From JAHDFB01 sp965658745 (GTDB taxonomy: Bacteria; Bacteroidota; Bacteroidia; Chitinophagales; Saprospiraceae): a stretch of 64,000 nucleotides of DNA. Within the stretch, counting starts at the first letter, position 1. Each line of letters begins with the position of its first letter. Under the pieces are notes generated by a model. It had not been told where the DNA came from and searched no databases. It was given only the letters and a program-made list of their open reading frames with translations. Location of the stretch: assembly GCA_965658745.1 (NCBI GenBank), contig CBFHTK010000013.1:23695-87694 (forward strand), given 5' to 3'. Shown piece after piece: positions 42,839 to 52,960 of the stretch. Made by a program: the position numbers and the translations under genes.

Positions 42839-44136
42839 TAGTTAGCAATTATTCCTGCGATTGCGGCAGTTAAAAAACAGGCGATTGTACCTGCTATTAA
42901 AGCTTTTAATCCAAGCTCCGTCAATGCTTTTCGCTGACCTGGTGCAATAGCGCCGATTCCTCCAATTTGTATTCCAATAGAAGCAAAATTAGCAAAACCA
43001 CACAAGGCATATGTAGCAATCAAGAGAGATTTTCTCTCTAGCTCAACACCTGCTTGTCTAAGATTATCAAGTTCAGCGTAGGCTACAAATTCATTAATCA
43101 TGGTCTTCTGACCTAATAGTTGACCTACGTAGAGAACATCTGTATTTGGTGTTCCAAGTAGCCATGCAAAAGGTGCAAATATTACACCCATAATATAAGT
43201 GAAATTTAGACCTTCATATCGACCACCAGTACTTTCAACAATCCAAGAATCAATTACTTCTGGACTTAGAAACATCAATATCTTATTAACCAATGCAATA
43301 AGTGCTGTGAAAACTACAAGCATTACAGCAACATTTACAGCAAGTTTTAGGCCGTCACTAGTACCTTTTGAAATAGCATCAAGTAGATTATGATAATCTG
43401 GCTTTTGCATTCTTAACTCCTTATTTTCTTTATTTTCTAGCGATTCTGGGAATATGATCTTCGACGCTACAATAGCGGCAGGAGCAGAGATTAAACTTGC
43501 AGTGATTAGGTGCTTTGCGTAAAAAAGCTCCATTACGGGATCACCACCGCCTAGAAAACCAACATATGCTGCAAATACACCTCCGGCTATAGTTGCCATT
43601 CCTCCTGTCATTAGACAAAGTAACTCTGACCTCGACATGCCTTCCAAATAGGGTTTAACTACCAACGGAGCTTCAGTCTGTCCGATAAACACATTAGCAG
43701 CTGTAGCCAATGATTCTGGACCACTAAGCCCCATGGTGCGAGACATAACCCAAGCCATTCCTTTGACAACTAATTGAAGTATCCCTAGATAGTATAGAAT
43801 TGCAGTAAGTGCAGAGAAAAACACGATCGTGGGTAAAACCTTAAAGGCAAAAATATACCCAAATGTATTTAGGTCGGTCACTAGATTACCAAACATGAAC
43901 TCAGCACCTGCTTCACTTACGTTTAAAACCTTTGTGAAAATTTTGGCTACTTTATCGAAGAAAAGATTCACCATTGGAACCTTCAATAGCAAAAGCGCAA
44001 GCGTCAGTTGAAACCCCATTCCTATGCCGACTAGCTTCCAATCTATTCGTTTTCTATTGTTGCTCAACAACACACAAATACCTAGTAATACTGCGATAGC
44101 TAGTGCGCCTCGCGCTAGTGACATACCAAAACTCAT
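42838..44136 (-). CDS. NupC-type concentrative nucleoside transporter
   Basis: This is a 432-residue CNT-family inner-membrane symporter that imports nucleosides with a cation gradient. Hallmarks are FVFGN-type FMFGNLVTDLNTFGYIFAF, the re-entrant segment ANVFIGQTEAPLVVKPYL (about residues 148-165), GGMATIAGGVFAAYVGFLG and ALCGFANFASIGIQIGGIG. The length and eight or so helices fit NupC. It is directly coupled to uridine kinase downstream. Upstream there is a 296-bp gap with no recognisable regulatory site. Confidence 0.93.
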   Translation of the reverse strand: MSFGMSLARGALAIAVLLGICVLLSNNRKRIDWKLVGIGMGFQLTLALLLLKVPMVNLFFDKVAKIFTKVLNVSEAGAEFMFGNLVTDLNTFGYIFAFKVLPTIVFFSALTAILYYLGILQLVVKGMAWVMSRTMGLSGPESLATAANVFIGQTEAPLVVKPYLEGMSRSELLCLMTGGMATIAGGVFAAYVGFLGGGDPVMELFYAKHLITASLISAPAAIVASKIIFPESLENKENKELRMQKPDYHNLLDAISKGTSDGLKLAVNVAVMLVVFTALIALVNKILMFLSPEVIDSWIVESTGGRYEGLNFTYIMGVIFAPFAWLLGTPNTDVLYVGQLLGQKTMINEFVAYAELDNLRQAGVELERKSLLIATYALCGFANFASIGIQIGGIGAIAPGQRKALTELGLKALIAGTIACFLTAAIAGIIAN

Positions 44137-44375
44137 GGTTTAATTCCTTTGTTGACGCAAAATAGATAAATTATTCGTAACGCGGCAAAAATAGCCAATA
44201 TGCGACTTGTTATAACATTTAGTAGAGCACTAATTCCATAATCTCTCTATCGTAAAGTGACATAAATTACAATCATTTTTTTGGCTTAAAGCACTACTTA
44301 GAAGCTAGCAATTCTCGTCGAAAGGCTAGCTCGCGACTCTAACCCTATTAGCATATTGTATGCATGGCACACAAA

Positions 44376-44402
44376 AGAGGCAATCGCTATGCGATTGCCT
44401 CT
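44376..44402 (-). terminator. strong intrinsic terminator of the giant T9SS gene
   Basis: AGAGGCAATCGC and GCGATTGCCTCT form a perfect 12-bp stem (44376-44387 and 44391-44402) with a 3-base loop. Read on the minus strand it is followed by TTTTG. It lies 31 bases after the stop of the 2050-residue surface protein gene, where a terminator is expected. Confidence 0.85.
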
Positions 44403-44432
44403 CATTTACTCTCATGCTGTAGATGTAATTAC

Positions 44433-47400
44433 TTAGTCAGCAAGTTTGATTAATTTCTTAACAAATACCTTATTTGAAGTCTTTATCTGAACCGTGTACA
44501 ATCCTGGTACTGTAAATATACTTCCATTAAATCTTTCGACTTCTCCCCCATTTACCAATGTACTTGAAACAACTTTACCAGATACATCTGATATAACTAT
44601 TCTAGCCAGTTCATCATTCAATTCTGAAAGATCAATAGCAACGTTTGATGTGAAAGGATTTGGATAAACTTCAACATCGCCCGAGATTTCATTTTGTACC
44701 ATGTTCCTTCTTATCAAGTTAACTGAGGATGTTTCAGTTAATACTCCTTTCCCTAAATACGCTAGTTGACTTCCCAAATCTGACTGAAGTTCTGAAACAG
44801 CTTCTCGAAGAGAAATACTAAACAATGGCCCATCGACATCTGCATCCGATATCTGACTCCACAGTACTCTTAGATATTCGTCAACTTTTACATTATCGGT
44901 ACTGATATCTAAATAGTCCGAGCTAATTGAAACGAAGTTTTCACTGTTGATCCCTTCAAATGTTAAGTCAATTCCAACCAATTCATTTGCCTCTCCGTAG
45001 AAATTGACAATATACTCATCATTTTCCTCGATTACTTCAAATTCTAATTCATACGAAGTTCTAGTATCAATACTCTCGCTAGTGAACTGGTGAGATCCAT
45101 TGACATCAGCAACCTTGATAGTTGTCCAGTCAAAATCTTGCATCTCGCCGACTAGAGCTGTTTTAGGATAATCGAATGGATCAGACAAGCCATCTAAATC
45201 AAATTCAGAAGGATATGCAACCCATGAGTGATTATTCTTGAAATAGTCTTGATAACCAAGTATAACTTTTCGAATTTGTATAATATCAGAACCCGAAACA
45301 GCACCATTATTGTTTACATCCGCTGCTATAATTGAGCTATTAGACTCAAGAGGTGCAATTCCTAGAATATGCTTCTGGATGGTGATGATATCTAGCGTAG
45401 TTACTCCCATCAAAATATCTTGATCATCTTCGATGTGCATTGTGGCAATTTCAGAATAAGCATCAGGATTAACAAAGTATGTACCATTCTCATCAGTAGA
45501 GAGATGCACAACACCTTGCTCTATATCTTCGATTACAACATCCGCAGATTTATTTGTGTACCCTTCACTGGATGTCACACTACCGCTTTGTAGTGTATTT
45601 GAACAGAAATTACCATTATCTTGAACTAGGAATGTTGTACTGCAGAAGTCTTGATTCCCGGCAATATCTGTTACATAAACCTTTATGAATTGAAATCCAA
45701 GTTCATCGCAGGTATACATACGTTCAGTATCGTCTACATCCGGTGAAAAACTAAATCGCAAGTCTTCTTGAGCATCACAATTGTCAAAAGATCCAGCATC
45801 AAAATCTTCAGCATTGATGGTGATCATTCCCATTGCGCTAATACTTGCAACGAAGCCAGTTTTACAGTAAGGAGTTGGTTGCTTATCGTTGGGAAGAATT
45901 GTCAAATTCTGCGAGCGAGCTGTTGAATTGCCACATCCATCACTTACGATCCAGAAAATCTTATGTTCGCCAAGAGGCAGAACGTCTAGACCGTTATTGC
46001 CAGTAGAGATGTTACTTCCTGATGCCCAACCTGTTGCTGGAAAATCAATTACATTATCATTGTTATAATCTACCCTGTAAAGGTATGACAGATACTCTGC
46101 ATCAGTACAAACATCAGTTGCTGACGCTGATACTGAGATCGAACTAAAATCACAGAAATCTGCTATGTGTGTAATATCCTCTGGTTCAAAAATTGGCGCT
46201 TCGTTATCAAATGCATCTATTTCAATATAAAATTCAAAGTAACCATTTTTACTATTGTAAGGGTCAATTTCACCAGTAACAATATCAACAAAATTATCAT
46301 CAAATGTACATTGATCAATTACCTCATAGTGTACCAAATACTTTTTACAAGCACCACCAGCAAATTGAAAAGAATCAACCTCAACATCAAGACCGACTTC
46401 CGTGCACAAGCCAACAATATCAATATCTAAGACGGGAATTTCAAAACCATCGTTACATTCTATCTGAAGTGCAGGAAGATCATCATCATTGTCGTTAACA
46501 TTATCATTTACACTACACCAATTGTATGTATTGTTGTTCAAGTCAGCAAATTGGATTCGATCACAAGTAAGGGTGTTATCAGCATCTGTAGAAACGGTAA
46601 TCACTTGCGTGCATGAAACTGAATTAATAGAGTTTGCAGCTGTGAACGTTCTAAAAATAACACCAGCACCACAATTAGCATTGGATACAGCAGATTGTGT
46701 AACACTTGCTTCACATGCAAATTCGACCGATGGCTCACCAAATAGTTCATCAAGCAGATCCGCATCCCCAAGGTCAATTCCCTGCAAATCAATACAAGAA
46801 ATCTCAATCGGTCCAGGACATATCAAAATCGGTGCTAGCTTATCTTGCACCTGTACCTCAACCATAACGAAATTACAATTGTCCCCGCTAGAACCGAAAG
46901 TGTCATCTTGATCTGCATCATCGCAAACTCTTAGCTGCACCATCTGTGGTTCTCCAACATCGCTACAACAGAAGTGAACAACGTCATTAAACTGGTAATT
47001 ATCGTTTCCTGCTGGTGGAAGGTAATCAACGCTTTGACATGAATTCACCATTCTAATGATATCAAAGCCAACATCCGTACAAGCATCATAAGAACCATCA
47101 TCGAATGATTCCGCAAATAGCTTTGCTGTACCATCAGCAGAAAGGCTCACAGTAAGTGAAGTTTCAGCATTTATAACCGGTGCAGTCAAATCTGCGAAAA
47201 CTATTGTGAAAGGTATAATTGTTTTGTTTCCACAATCATCTGTCCCTACAGCGTCTATTGTGTAAGGACTTCCCAAAATTGGTTCTTGAACATAAAAAGT
47301 TCCACCGCTTATTTCTCCTTGATTTGATTCGTAAGTCACACTTGCTGCATTGCAGTTGTCTAGGGCAGCTATCAAAGGTAGACCATATTCACCTTCGCAG

Positions 47401-50400
47401 TTAGTGTTTACAGGTACTACAATATTTTCAGGTACTGAAAAGGTAGGCCCTTCAACATCTATAACTTTTATGATTTGAGTTTGCTCCGCTGTTATACCAG
47501 AACACCAATCTACCACAGTCCAGTGTCGAAGCACTTTGTAGGTTGTTCCGCAAGTCTCAATTACATCATCAGAATAATAAATAATCAATTCTGCACATCC
47601 GTTACCAAGCGCAGGCTCTCCTGTCCCTGGTATGAAACCTACTTGGGTTGCTGAAGGCAAACCATTAGCATCTAATGCAAAGTCTATCCCCTCTTTATCG
47701 CATTGAAGTGCATCTTCGTTACCCTCAAGACTATCATAATTTGGAGGAAAGACTAAATCTTCAAATGCATCTTTTAATACGGTTGTGACTTGCGTACAAG
47801 ATTCACTAGAGTTTCCATTTATATCCACTACTATCCATGTGCGGACAATTTGCTTGTAAAAAGTATCTTGGCAAGTACCAAATATTTCATTTTCGTCTAA
47901 AATGACATCCGCTATAGCGCAATTTTCAAATACATCAGGTACTACGGCATCTGTATTGGCACCGCATGCCACGGTAGTGTCTTGGCAATCTGTAAAGATA
48001 GGATCTAACTTGTCTTCGATGAATACTGTTCCCCAACAGCTGTTGCCCGTTTCCAGGTCAGTAACTGATACATCAACCGTTTGATTGAGCAAGCTCACAT
48101 CAAGGATAACCGACTGACCATCCCCAAAATCATTCTCTACATAAACACCAACCGGATTGCCGTCGAAACTGGCAAAAACAGTATAATCTTCGTAGCATCC
48201 ATAATTATTCCCTTCCAAAAGCATGTCAGCAGAGACCAGAACTTCGCAATCTTGATCAAAGGACAAATTCACTTGTCCATTGCATGCTAAGGTATTATTT
48301 GAAGTCTCAAACTCCTCGACTGTTATCATATAAGAGCAAATCAGGACATTACCGTTCATCTCAGTTCCTTCATAAGTTACGATGTAGGGAGAATTTTCTT
48401 TGTCCAAAAAATCGCCATTCATGGGACCTGCTACCTGAACAAATACTATTGAATCACTACAATTGTCCATCGCCGTCGGATCCATCAAATAGATGGTTGT
48501 TCCACAATCACCCGGATCCAAAGATATTGTCATGTCAGATGGACAAACGATCATTGGACCCTCAAAATCACCTATCGTCAATTCATCATCGAAGAAAACA
48601 GGTGGACAAATACCATCAAATGAAGTTGTAAAGCTTCCTATTGGAAACGGGAACTCTGCTGTGGCGTTATTGGTCTCATTATCTAATGCATTAGCACCTG
48701 AATAGTCCCACAGAGTGTCAATAAAAACACCAAGATTAATTTCGTCATTAGTTTTTCTATAAGTCCAACCATCTTGGTAATTCCATGTTTGCCCAGTCCC
48801 ATCTACATCTATATCTCCAAAAACATCGATAACATTTCCGTTACAGAAAAGCTCTATCGCATCATCACCATTTATTAAAGCAGCATTACTTACAAAATCA
48901 GGTTTGAACCCAAAAAACGCCTCAAATTCTGTTGAGTCCGAGGCAATATAAATAAAAGTACCCTCAGATACTTGCATTTGATCAAAGGTAAATTCTTCTC
49001 CGTCTGTTCCATTCCCATTGTTCGCAGAACCTACTCCATAATCAGAAAGATTTGAAATATCCTGGACAGCGTAAAGCTCTATTGCTTTTGGTAATCCGCC
49101 TGGAATCGGTCCATCAACAACACCTGTTATCATCATATTACCGCATGCGGTTAGAGTATTTCTGATTGTATATGTCCCTTCTGCAGTTTGATTAAGCGTC
49201 ACTTCTCCTGTAGCTGGGTCTAAGGCAATACTGTCAGGATCTCCTTCAACGACACTATATATGCCATCTTCGCCTGTAACGTGAATAGGAAACAATGAAC
49301 CATTCCCTGGACATATTGTGTCTACTTGATATGAAAACTCTGGATCACCATTTTCAACTAAATAAATTGGCACCATAACTGAATCAACTCCACAAACACC
49401 TTCAACTTTCCATTGTAGTAAAGTTATCTGATTTAGCTCTGAAGCATCTGGATTATAGACAGTAACGGCCGCAGTTGCATCATCGAAGCTTCCTGATCCA
49501 CCTGACCAAGAACCAGACAGTCCTTCATCAGCAGGCATGGCCTCAATCTCTATTGGAATCACACCACATGCATATGCTGTATTTTTAACCAACGTTGCAT
49601 TTGGAAGTGGATTTACTATAATAATAACTTGAGTTGGAGCACTCTCCATTTGACCATCATCGGCAGTAACCCAAATGGTATCTGGGCTTGTCTCTGCAGT
49701 GGTCATGGGATCGTACGAAAGTTGGTTCGCTGCTACTGGCACAGTCACTCCTGGTATAGGCACTTCATCGTAGAAATTAAACGTAGTAGGACCACTCGAC
49801 TCAAGCTCACCGAAAATCTCAATATTATCGAAAGCGACCTCTTCACTCCCAGCATCCATATATACTAAGATGTCTATTATGAGTTCGGTCGCTCCAGCAG
49901 TTTCACTATTTGGAATTGAATAACAAAAAGTTGCAGCATCATTCAGTATTTGAGGACCATCAACTCCGTCACCATCGCAGTTTAAGTCATGATTTAATGA
50001 TGAATTGAATGAATCACCATCTAGTGCTGACTCGAAACACAGCGATCTTTGCGAAACACCGTCAATACTGTAATCTACCCAAACATGATCATTGTCATCA
50101 TAATTCCCCTCATTAGGTCCTTTCTCATTTCCAGCTGCTAAATCAATACAAACTTGAATATCTGTATAACTTGATATATCAACTGCATTTAAGGTAAGTA
50201 CCTGTTCGTCATTGCCATTTCCTCCATTATCATCTGTATCTTCTGCTGCCCAGAACAAATTGGTGCCATCTTGAAATGAATATGGTCCCGACACATTTGA
50301 AATGTTTGATCCATCAGTTATATTGAAGTGATCATTATTGCTATCGTTGAACGGCATATCGGTAGAATAACCAATCCCGCCACCGTCAAAATCTTCAAAA

Positions 50401-50585
50401 GCTATTAAGACAGGATCCTGCCCTTCCTCTCCACTTCCCTCGGGAATAATCACCGTAGATCCACCATCACAGACCTCAATATTTTCAACAATTGGTGGTT
50501 CTGCGAGATATATTATTGTAAATGAGGATACTACAAATACTAATAATAAACCAATTGATATTCCATTATGTAATCGAATGTTCAT
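44433..50585 (-). CDS. giant multidomain surface protein with T9SS sorting domain
   Basis: This is a 2050-residue protein. The ATG at 50585 gives a hydrophobic export segment (SIGLLLVFVVSSFTIIYLAE); a GTG 39 bases upstream would add a charged leader. Beyond a beta-sandwich (about 40-260) it has Ig-like segments, a lamin-tail-like domain (about 490-610: GLPKAIELYAVQDIS, FIYIASDS) and a long array of HYR-like units rich in paired Cys. A dockerin-like calcium segment follows near residue 1755 (DVNNNGAVSGSDIIQIRK). The C-terminus is a type A T9SS domain (YPNPFTSNVAIDLS, PGLYTVQIKTSNK). It is thus exported to the cell surface or medium. An adhesion or matrix role is inferred; no catalytic motif is evident. 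Confidence 0.85.
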   Translation of the reverse strand: MNIRLHNGISIGLLLVFVVSSFTIIYLAEPPIVENIEVCDGGSTVIIPEGSGEEGQDPVLIAFEDFDGGGIGYSTDMPFNDSNNDHFNITDGSNISNVSGPYSFQDGTNLFWAAEDTDDNGGNGNDEQVLTLNAVDISSYTDIQVCIDLAAGNEKGPNEGNYDDNDHVWVDYSIDGVSQRSLCFESALDGDSFNSSLNHDLNCDGDGVDGPQILNDAATFCYSIPNSETAGATELIIDILVYMDAGSEEVAFDNIEIFGELESSGPTTFNFYDEVPIPGVTVPVAANQLSYDPMTTAETSPDTIWVTADDGQMESAPTQVIIIVNPLPNATLVKNTAYACGVIPIEIEAMPADEGLSGSWSGGSGSFDDATAAVTVYNPDASELNQITLLQWKVEGVCGVDSVMVPIYLVENGDPEFSYQVDTICPGNGSLFPIHVTGEDGIYSVVEGDPDSIALDPATGEVTLNQTAEGTYTIRNTLTACGNMMITGVVDGPIPGGLPKAIELYAVQDISNLSDYGVGSANNGNGTDGEEFTFDQMQVSEGTFIYIASDSTEFEAFFGFKPDFVSNAALINGDDAIELFCNGNVIDVFGDIDVDGTGQTWNYQDGWTYRKTNDEINLGVFIDTLWDYSGANALDNETNNATAEFPFPIGSFTTSFDGICPPVFFDDELTIGDFEGPMIVCPSDMTISLDPGDCGTTIYLMDPTAMDNCSDSIVFVQVAGPMNGDFLDKENSPYIVTYEGTEMNGNVLICSYMITVEEFETSNNTLACNGQVNLSFDQDCEVLVSADMLLEGNNYGCYEDYTVFASFDGNPVGVYVENDFGDGQSVILDVSLLNQTVDVSVTDLETGNSCWGTVFIEDKLDPIFTDCQDTTVACGANTDAVVPDVFENCAIADVILDENEIFGTCQDTFYKQIVRTWIVVDINGNSSESCTQVTTVLKDAFEDLVFPPNYDSLEGNEDALQCDKEGIDFALDANGLPSATQVGFIPGTGEPALGNGCAELIIYYSDDVIETCGTTYKVLRHWTVVDWCSGITAEQTQIIKVIDVEGPTFSVPENIVVPVNTNCEGEYGLPLIAALDNCNAASVTYESNQGEISGGTFYVQEPILGSPYTIDAVGTDDCGNKTIIPFTIVFADLTAPVINAETSLTVSLSADGTAKLFAESFDDGSYDACTDVGFDIIRMVNSCQSVDYLPPAGNDNYQFNDVVHFCCSDVGEPQMVQLRVCDDADQDDTFGSSGDNCNFVMVEVQVQDKLAPILICPGPIEISCIDLQGIDLGDADLLDELFGEPSVEFACEASVTQSAVSNANCGAGVIFRTFTAANSINSVSCTQVITVSTDADNTLTCDRIQFADLNNNTYNWCSVNDNVNDNDDDLPALQIECNDGFEIPVLDIDIVGLCTEVGLDVEVDSFQFAGGACKKYLVHYEVIDQCTFDDNFVDIVTGEIDPYNSKNGYFEFYIEIDAFDNEAPIFEPEDITHIADFCDFSSISVSASATDVCTDAEYLSYLYRVDYNNDNVIDFPATGWASGSNISTGNNGLDVLPLGEHKIFWIVSDGCGNSTARSQNLTILPNDKQPTPYCKTGFVASISAMGMITINAEDFDAGSFDNCDAQEDLRFSFSPDVDDTERMYTCDELGFQFIKVYVTDIAGNQDFCSTTFLVQDNGNFCSNTLQSGSVTSSEGYTNKSADVVIEDIEQGVVHLSTDENGTYFVNPDAYSEIATMHIEDDQDILMGVTTLDIITIQKHILGIAPLESNSSIIAADVNNNGAVSGSDIIQIRKVILGYQDYFKNNHSWVAYPSEFDLDGLSDPFDYPKTALVGEMQDFDWTTIKVADVNGSHQFTSESIDTRTSYELEFEVIEENDEYIVNFYGEANELVGIDLTFEGINSENFVSISSDYLDISTDNVKVDEYLRVLWSQISDADVDGPLFSISLREAVSELQSDLGSQLAYLGKGVLTETSSVNLIRRNMVQNEISGDVEVYPNPFTSNVAIDLSELNDELARIVISDVSGKVVSSTLVNGGEVERFNGSIFTVPGLYTVQIKTSNKVFVKKLIKLAD

Positions 50586-50875
50586 GTATTCTCGGGTTTT
50601 CGTTTCACAGTAAAAACTAGTCACAATTTTATGCTAATTATCCCTCATTTCATAATTTTTACATTAAATAAATGTTATCATATACACATAATTACATATT
50701 GGCAGAATTGTTATATGTTAGTTTCTAATTCTTAGCACTAAGACCTTTGATTACACGATCTTTAGTTCAATAATCTTAACTAACAAGGATATTTTTTATC
50801 TTTAGAATTAAATACTAACTGGTTAAGCTAACTTAATTTACATTTTAGTACACTTTCACTTAAACACTTTATATA

Positions 50876-52882
50876 ATGATGAAACATTTACTTACATTAC
50901 TTTTTATTGCAGCAACCTTCTCATATGTTACCGCACAGTCTTTTAGCGATGACTTTGAGTCCTATGATGTAGGCTCATATGTGGGAAACAATGCTGACGA
51001 ATGGACCACTTGGAGTGGTGCTACAGGAGGTGCCGAAGACGCACAAGTTGTTGATGACAAAGCAAACAGCGGTTCAAAATCAATTTACTTTTACAGCACT
51101 GGACAAGGTCCTCAAGATGTCGTTCTTGACTTTGGCGCTAAATACACAACAGGTGTTTTTGATATGACCTTCAGTATTTTTGTTACTGAAAACACATCTG
51201 CCTACTGGAATTTCCAACAAGAGGAAATGATCGGAGTAACTTGGGCGGGTAATGCATGGTACAGAAATGATGACCGTCTAACTGTCGATGCAGGAGCTGA
51301 AGTTTTATTTACACCTTTCGAAGCTGGCGCATGGAACAAAGTTGAGTATAATATTGACTTGGACAACAATGAGTGGATTATCAAGATTAATGATGTATGT
51401 GTAGGTACACTACTTGCACCCGCAGCAGTTGCCTCACTTGATATCTTCCCACTCACAGATAATGCTACTACTTCAGAGTTTTGGATTGACGACGTGTCGT
51501 TCAACTACACTGAAACTATGATTGAAAAAGAGTTGGATGTTGTCCTAACAGATGTAGCATCCGTAGGCCCTGCATTTGTTGGCAATACTGCTGACCTAGG
51601 TGTAACAGTTGTAAATACTGGAACCGTAACGGTCGAAGATTTGGAGCTTTCTTTGGATATCGACGGAACTGCATCTAATGAATCATATTCAGACCTAGCA
51701 CTTGCTCCAGGAGAAAGCGTTGATTTGTCTTTTCCAGGAGCCCTGGATGTAAAGCAAGGCGTAAACGTTGTTGCAATGGGAGTTTCAAGCATTAATGGAC
51801 TTGGTTCTGATGATTCACCTTGTAATAACAATGTTGTAACAGGTGTGACAGGAATTAAGCTAGCTGAAGATAAGCGTGTTGTTGCTGAAGAAGGAACAGG
51901 AACTTGGTGTCCATGGTGCCCAAGGGGAACTGTATACATGGGTTTAATGAAGGAAAAATACGATGATCGATTTATTGGAATTGCCGTTCACAATGGTGAT
52001 CCAATGACAGTCACTGAATATGATAACTATGTCGGAGCTTTTCCTGGTTTCACTGGTTATCCTGGTGTAATTGTAGATAGAATTTCTGTTGTCGACCCTT
52101 CTGGCATGGAATCTCCGATGATCTCTAGATTACAATTAGATGTTAATTCAACTTTCGGAATTCAAGCAACTTATGACGAGGAACTTAAAGAGCTAGTGGC
52201 GACTGTTACAGTTAACGCAAAAAACGATCTACCAAGTAATAGAAGATTGGTAGTTGTTCTGGTAGAAGATGACGTTACGGGAACTGGCGCAGCGTACGCA
52301 CAAGCCAATGCATATGCAGGTGGTGGAAACGGCCCAATGGGAGGATATGAAGACTTACCTTCTCCTGTACCTGCTTCTCAAATGGTCTACGATGACGTAG
52401 CTCGTGCATTATTTACACCTGCCAACGGCATGGCACTAGGAGAAGAAATTACCGCGGGAAGTTCGAAAGACTTTACTTTTGGTACTGTGCTTTCAGATGA
52501 AATCGAAACAGAACATTTAAGAATTGTAGCATTCTTAGCTCTACCATCTCCAGTAAGATCTATTGACAATGCGTACGAAGTTTCTTTTGAGGAAGCTATT
52601 TTAGCTAACAACAAAGAATTTGATATTGATATTGCTGTTGATGTATTTCCAAATCCAACTGGTGACATTACAAATATTGCACTTGATTTAGGAAACAGCG
52701 CCAATGTTGACATTCAATTGGTAACAATGACTGGACAGCTTGTTTCTTCTAGAAATTATGGAAAACTTAGTGGTAATCAAATATTCACTATTGATGCTTC
52801 AAATCTATCTAATGGTATGTATAATGCTATTATATCGATTGATGGCAAAAAAGTTAACAAACGAATCGTTGTATCTCACTAA
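50876..52882 (+). CDS. Omp28-like protein with lectin-like N-domain and T9SS sorting domain
   Basis: This is a 668-residue exported protein. Signal peptide; then a concanavalin/laminin-G-like sandwich (about 22-215: SFSDDFESYDVGSY ... EFWIDDVSFNY) and a CARDB-like Ig domain (about 218-320). An Omp28-related thioredoxin fold begins EGTGTWCPWCPRG with a WCPWC redox-type pair. The C-terminus is a type A T9SS domain (VFPNPTGDITNIAL, SNGMYNAIISIDGKKVNK). It is divergent from the giant surface gene across 290 bases and followed by a strong terminator. A thiol-redox or adhesion role outside the cell is inferred. It is a longer relative of the protein at 31196-32200. Confidence 0.87.
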   Translation: MMKHLLTLLFIAATFSYVTAQSFSDDFESYDVGSYVGNNADEWTTWSGATGGAEDAQVVDDKANSGSKSIYFYSTGQGPQDVVLDFGAKYTTGVFDMTFSIFVTENTSAYWNFQQEEMIGVTWAGNAWYRNDDRLTVDAGAEVLFTPFEAGAWNKVEYNIDLDNNEWIIKINDVCVGTLLAPAAVASLDIFPLTDNATTSEFWIDDVSFNYTETMIEKELDVVLTDVASVGPAFVGNTADLGVTVVNTGTVTVEDLELSLDIDGTASNESYSDLALAPGESVDLSFPGALDVKQGVNVVAMGVSSINGLGSDDSPCNNNVVTGVTGIKLAEDKRVVAEEGTGTWCPWCPRGTVYMGLMKEKYDDRFIGIAVHNGDPMTVTEYDNYVGAFPGFTGYPGVIVDRISVVDPSGMESPMISRLQLDVNSTFGIQATYDEELKELVATVTVNAKNDLPSNRRLVVVLVEDDVTGTGAAYAQANAYAGGGNGPMGGYEDLPSPVPASQMVYDDVARALFTPANGMALGEEITAGSSKDFTFGTVLSDEIETEHLRIVAFLALPSPVRSIDNAYEVSFEEAILANNKEFDIDIAVDVFPNPTGDITNIALDLGNSANVDIQLVTMTGQLVSSRNYGKLSGNQIFTIDASNLSNGMYNAIISIDGKKVNKRIVVSH

Positions 52883-52910
52883 AAGTGAGCTTCAAACGAG
52901 CACAAAAAAA

Positions 52911-52940
52911 GCCTGGCAAGATAACTTGTCAGGCTTTTTC
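52911..52940 (+). terminator. bidirectional intrinsic terminator
   Basis: GCCTGGCAAG (52911-52920), ATAA loop and CTTGTCAGGC (52925-52934) pair over 10 positions with one G-T wobble. An A-run precedes and TTTTTC follows, so the hairpin can end the Omp28-like gene on the plus strand and the carboxylase gene on the minus strand, whose stop codon is at 52961. Confidence 0.85.
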
Positions 52941-52960
52941 TTGTTCTATACTGAGTTAAA

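Noticed and set aside
46167..46911. Plus-strand open frames inside the giant T9SS gene
   Set aside because: They lack initiation context and family features and arise from the composition of the minus-strand coding sequence.
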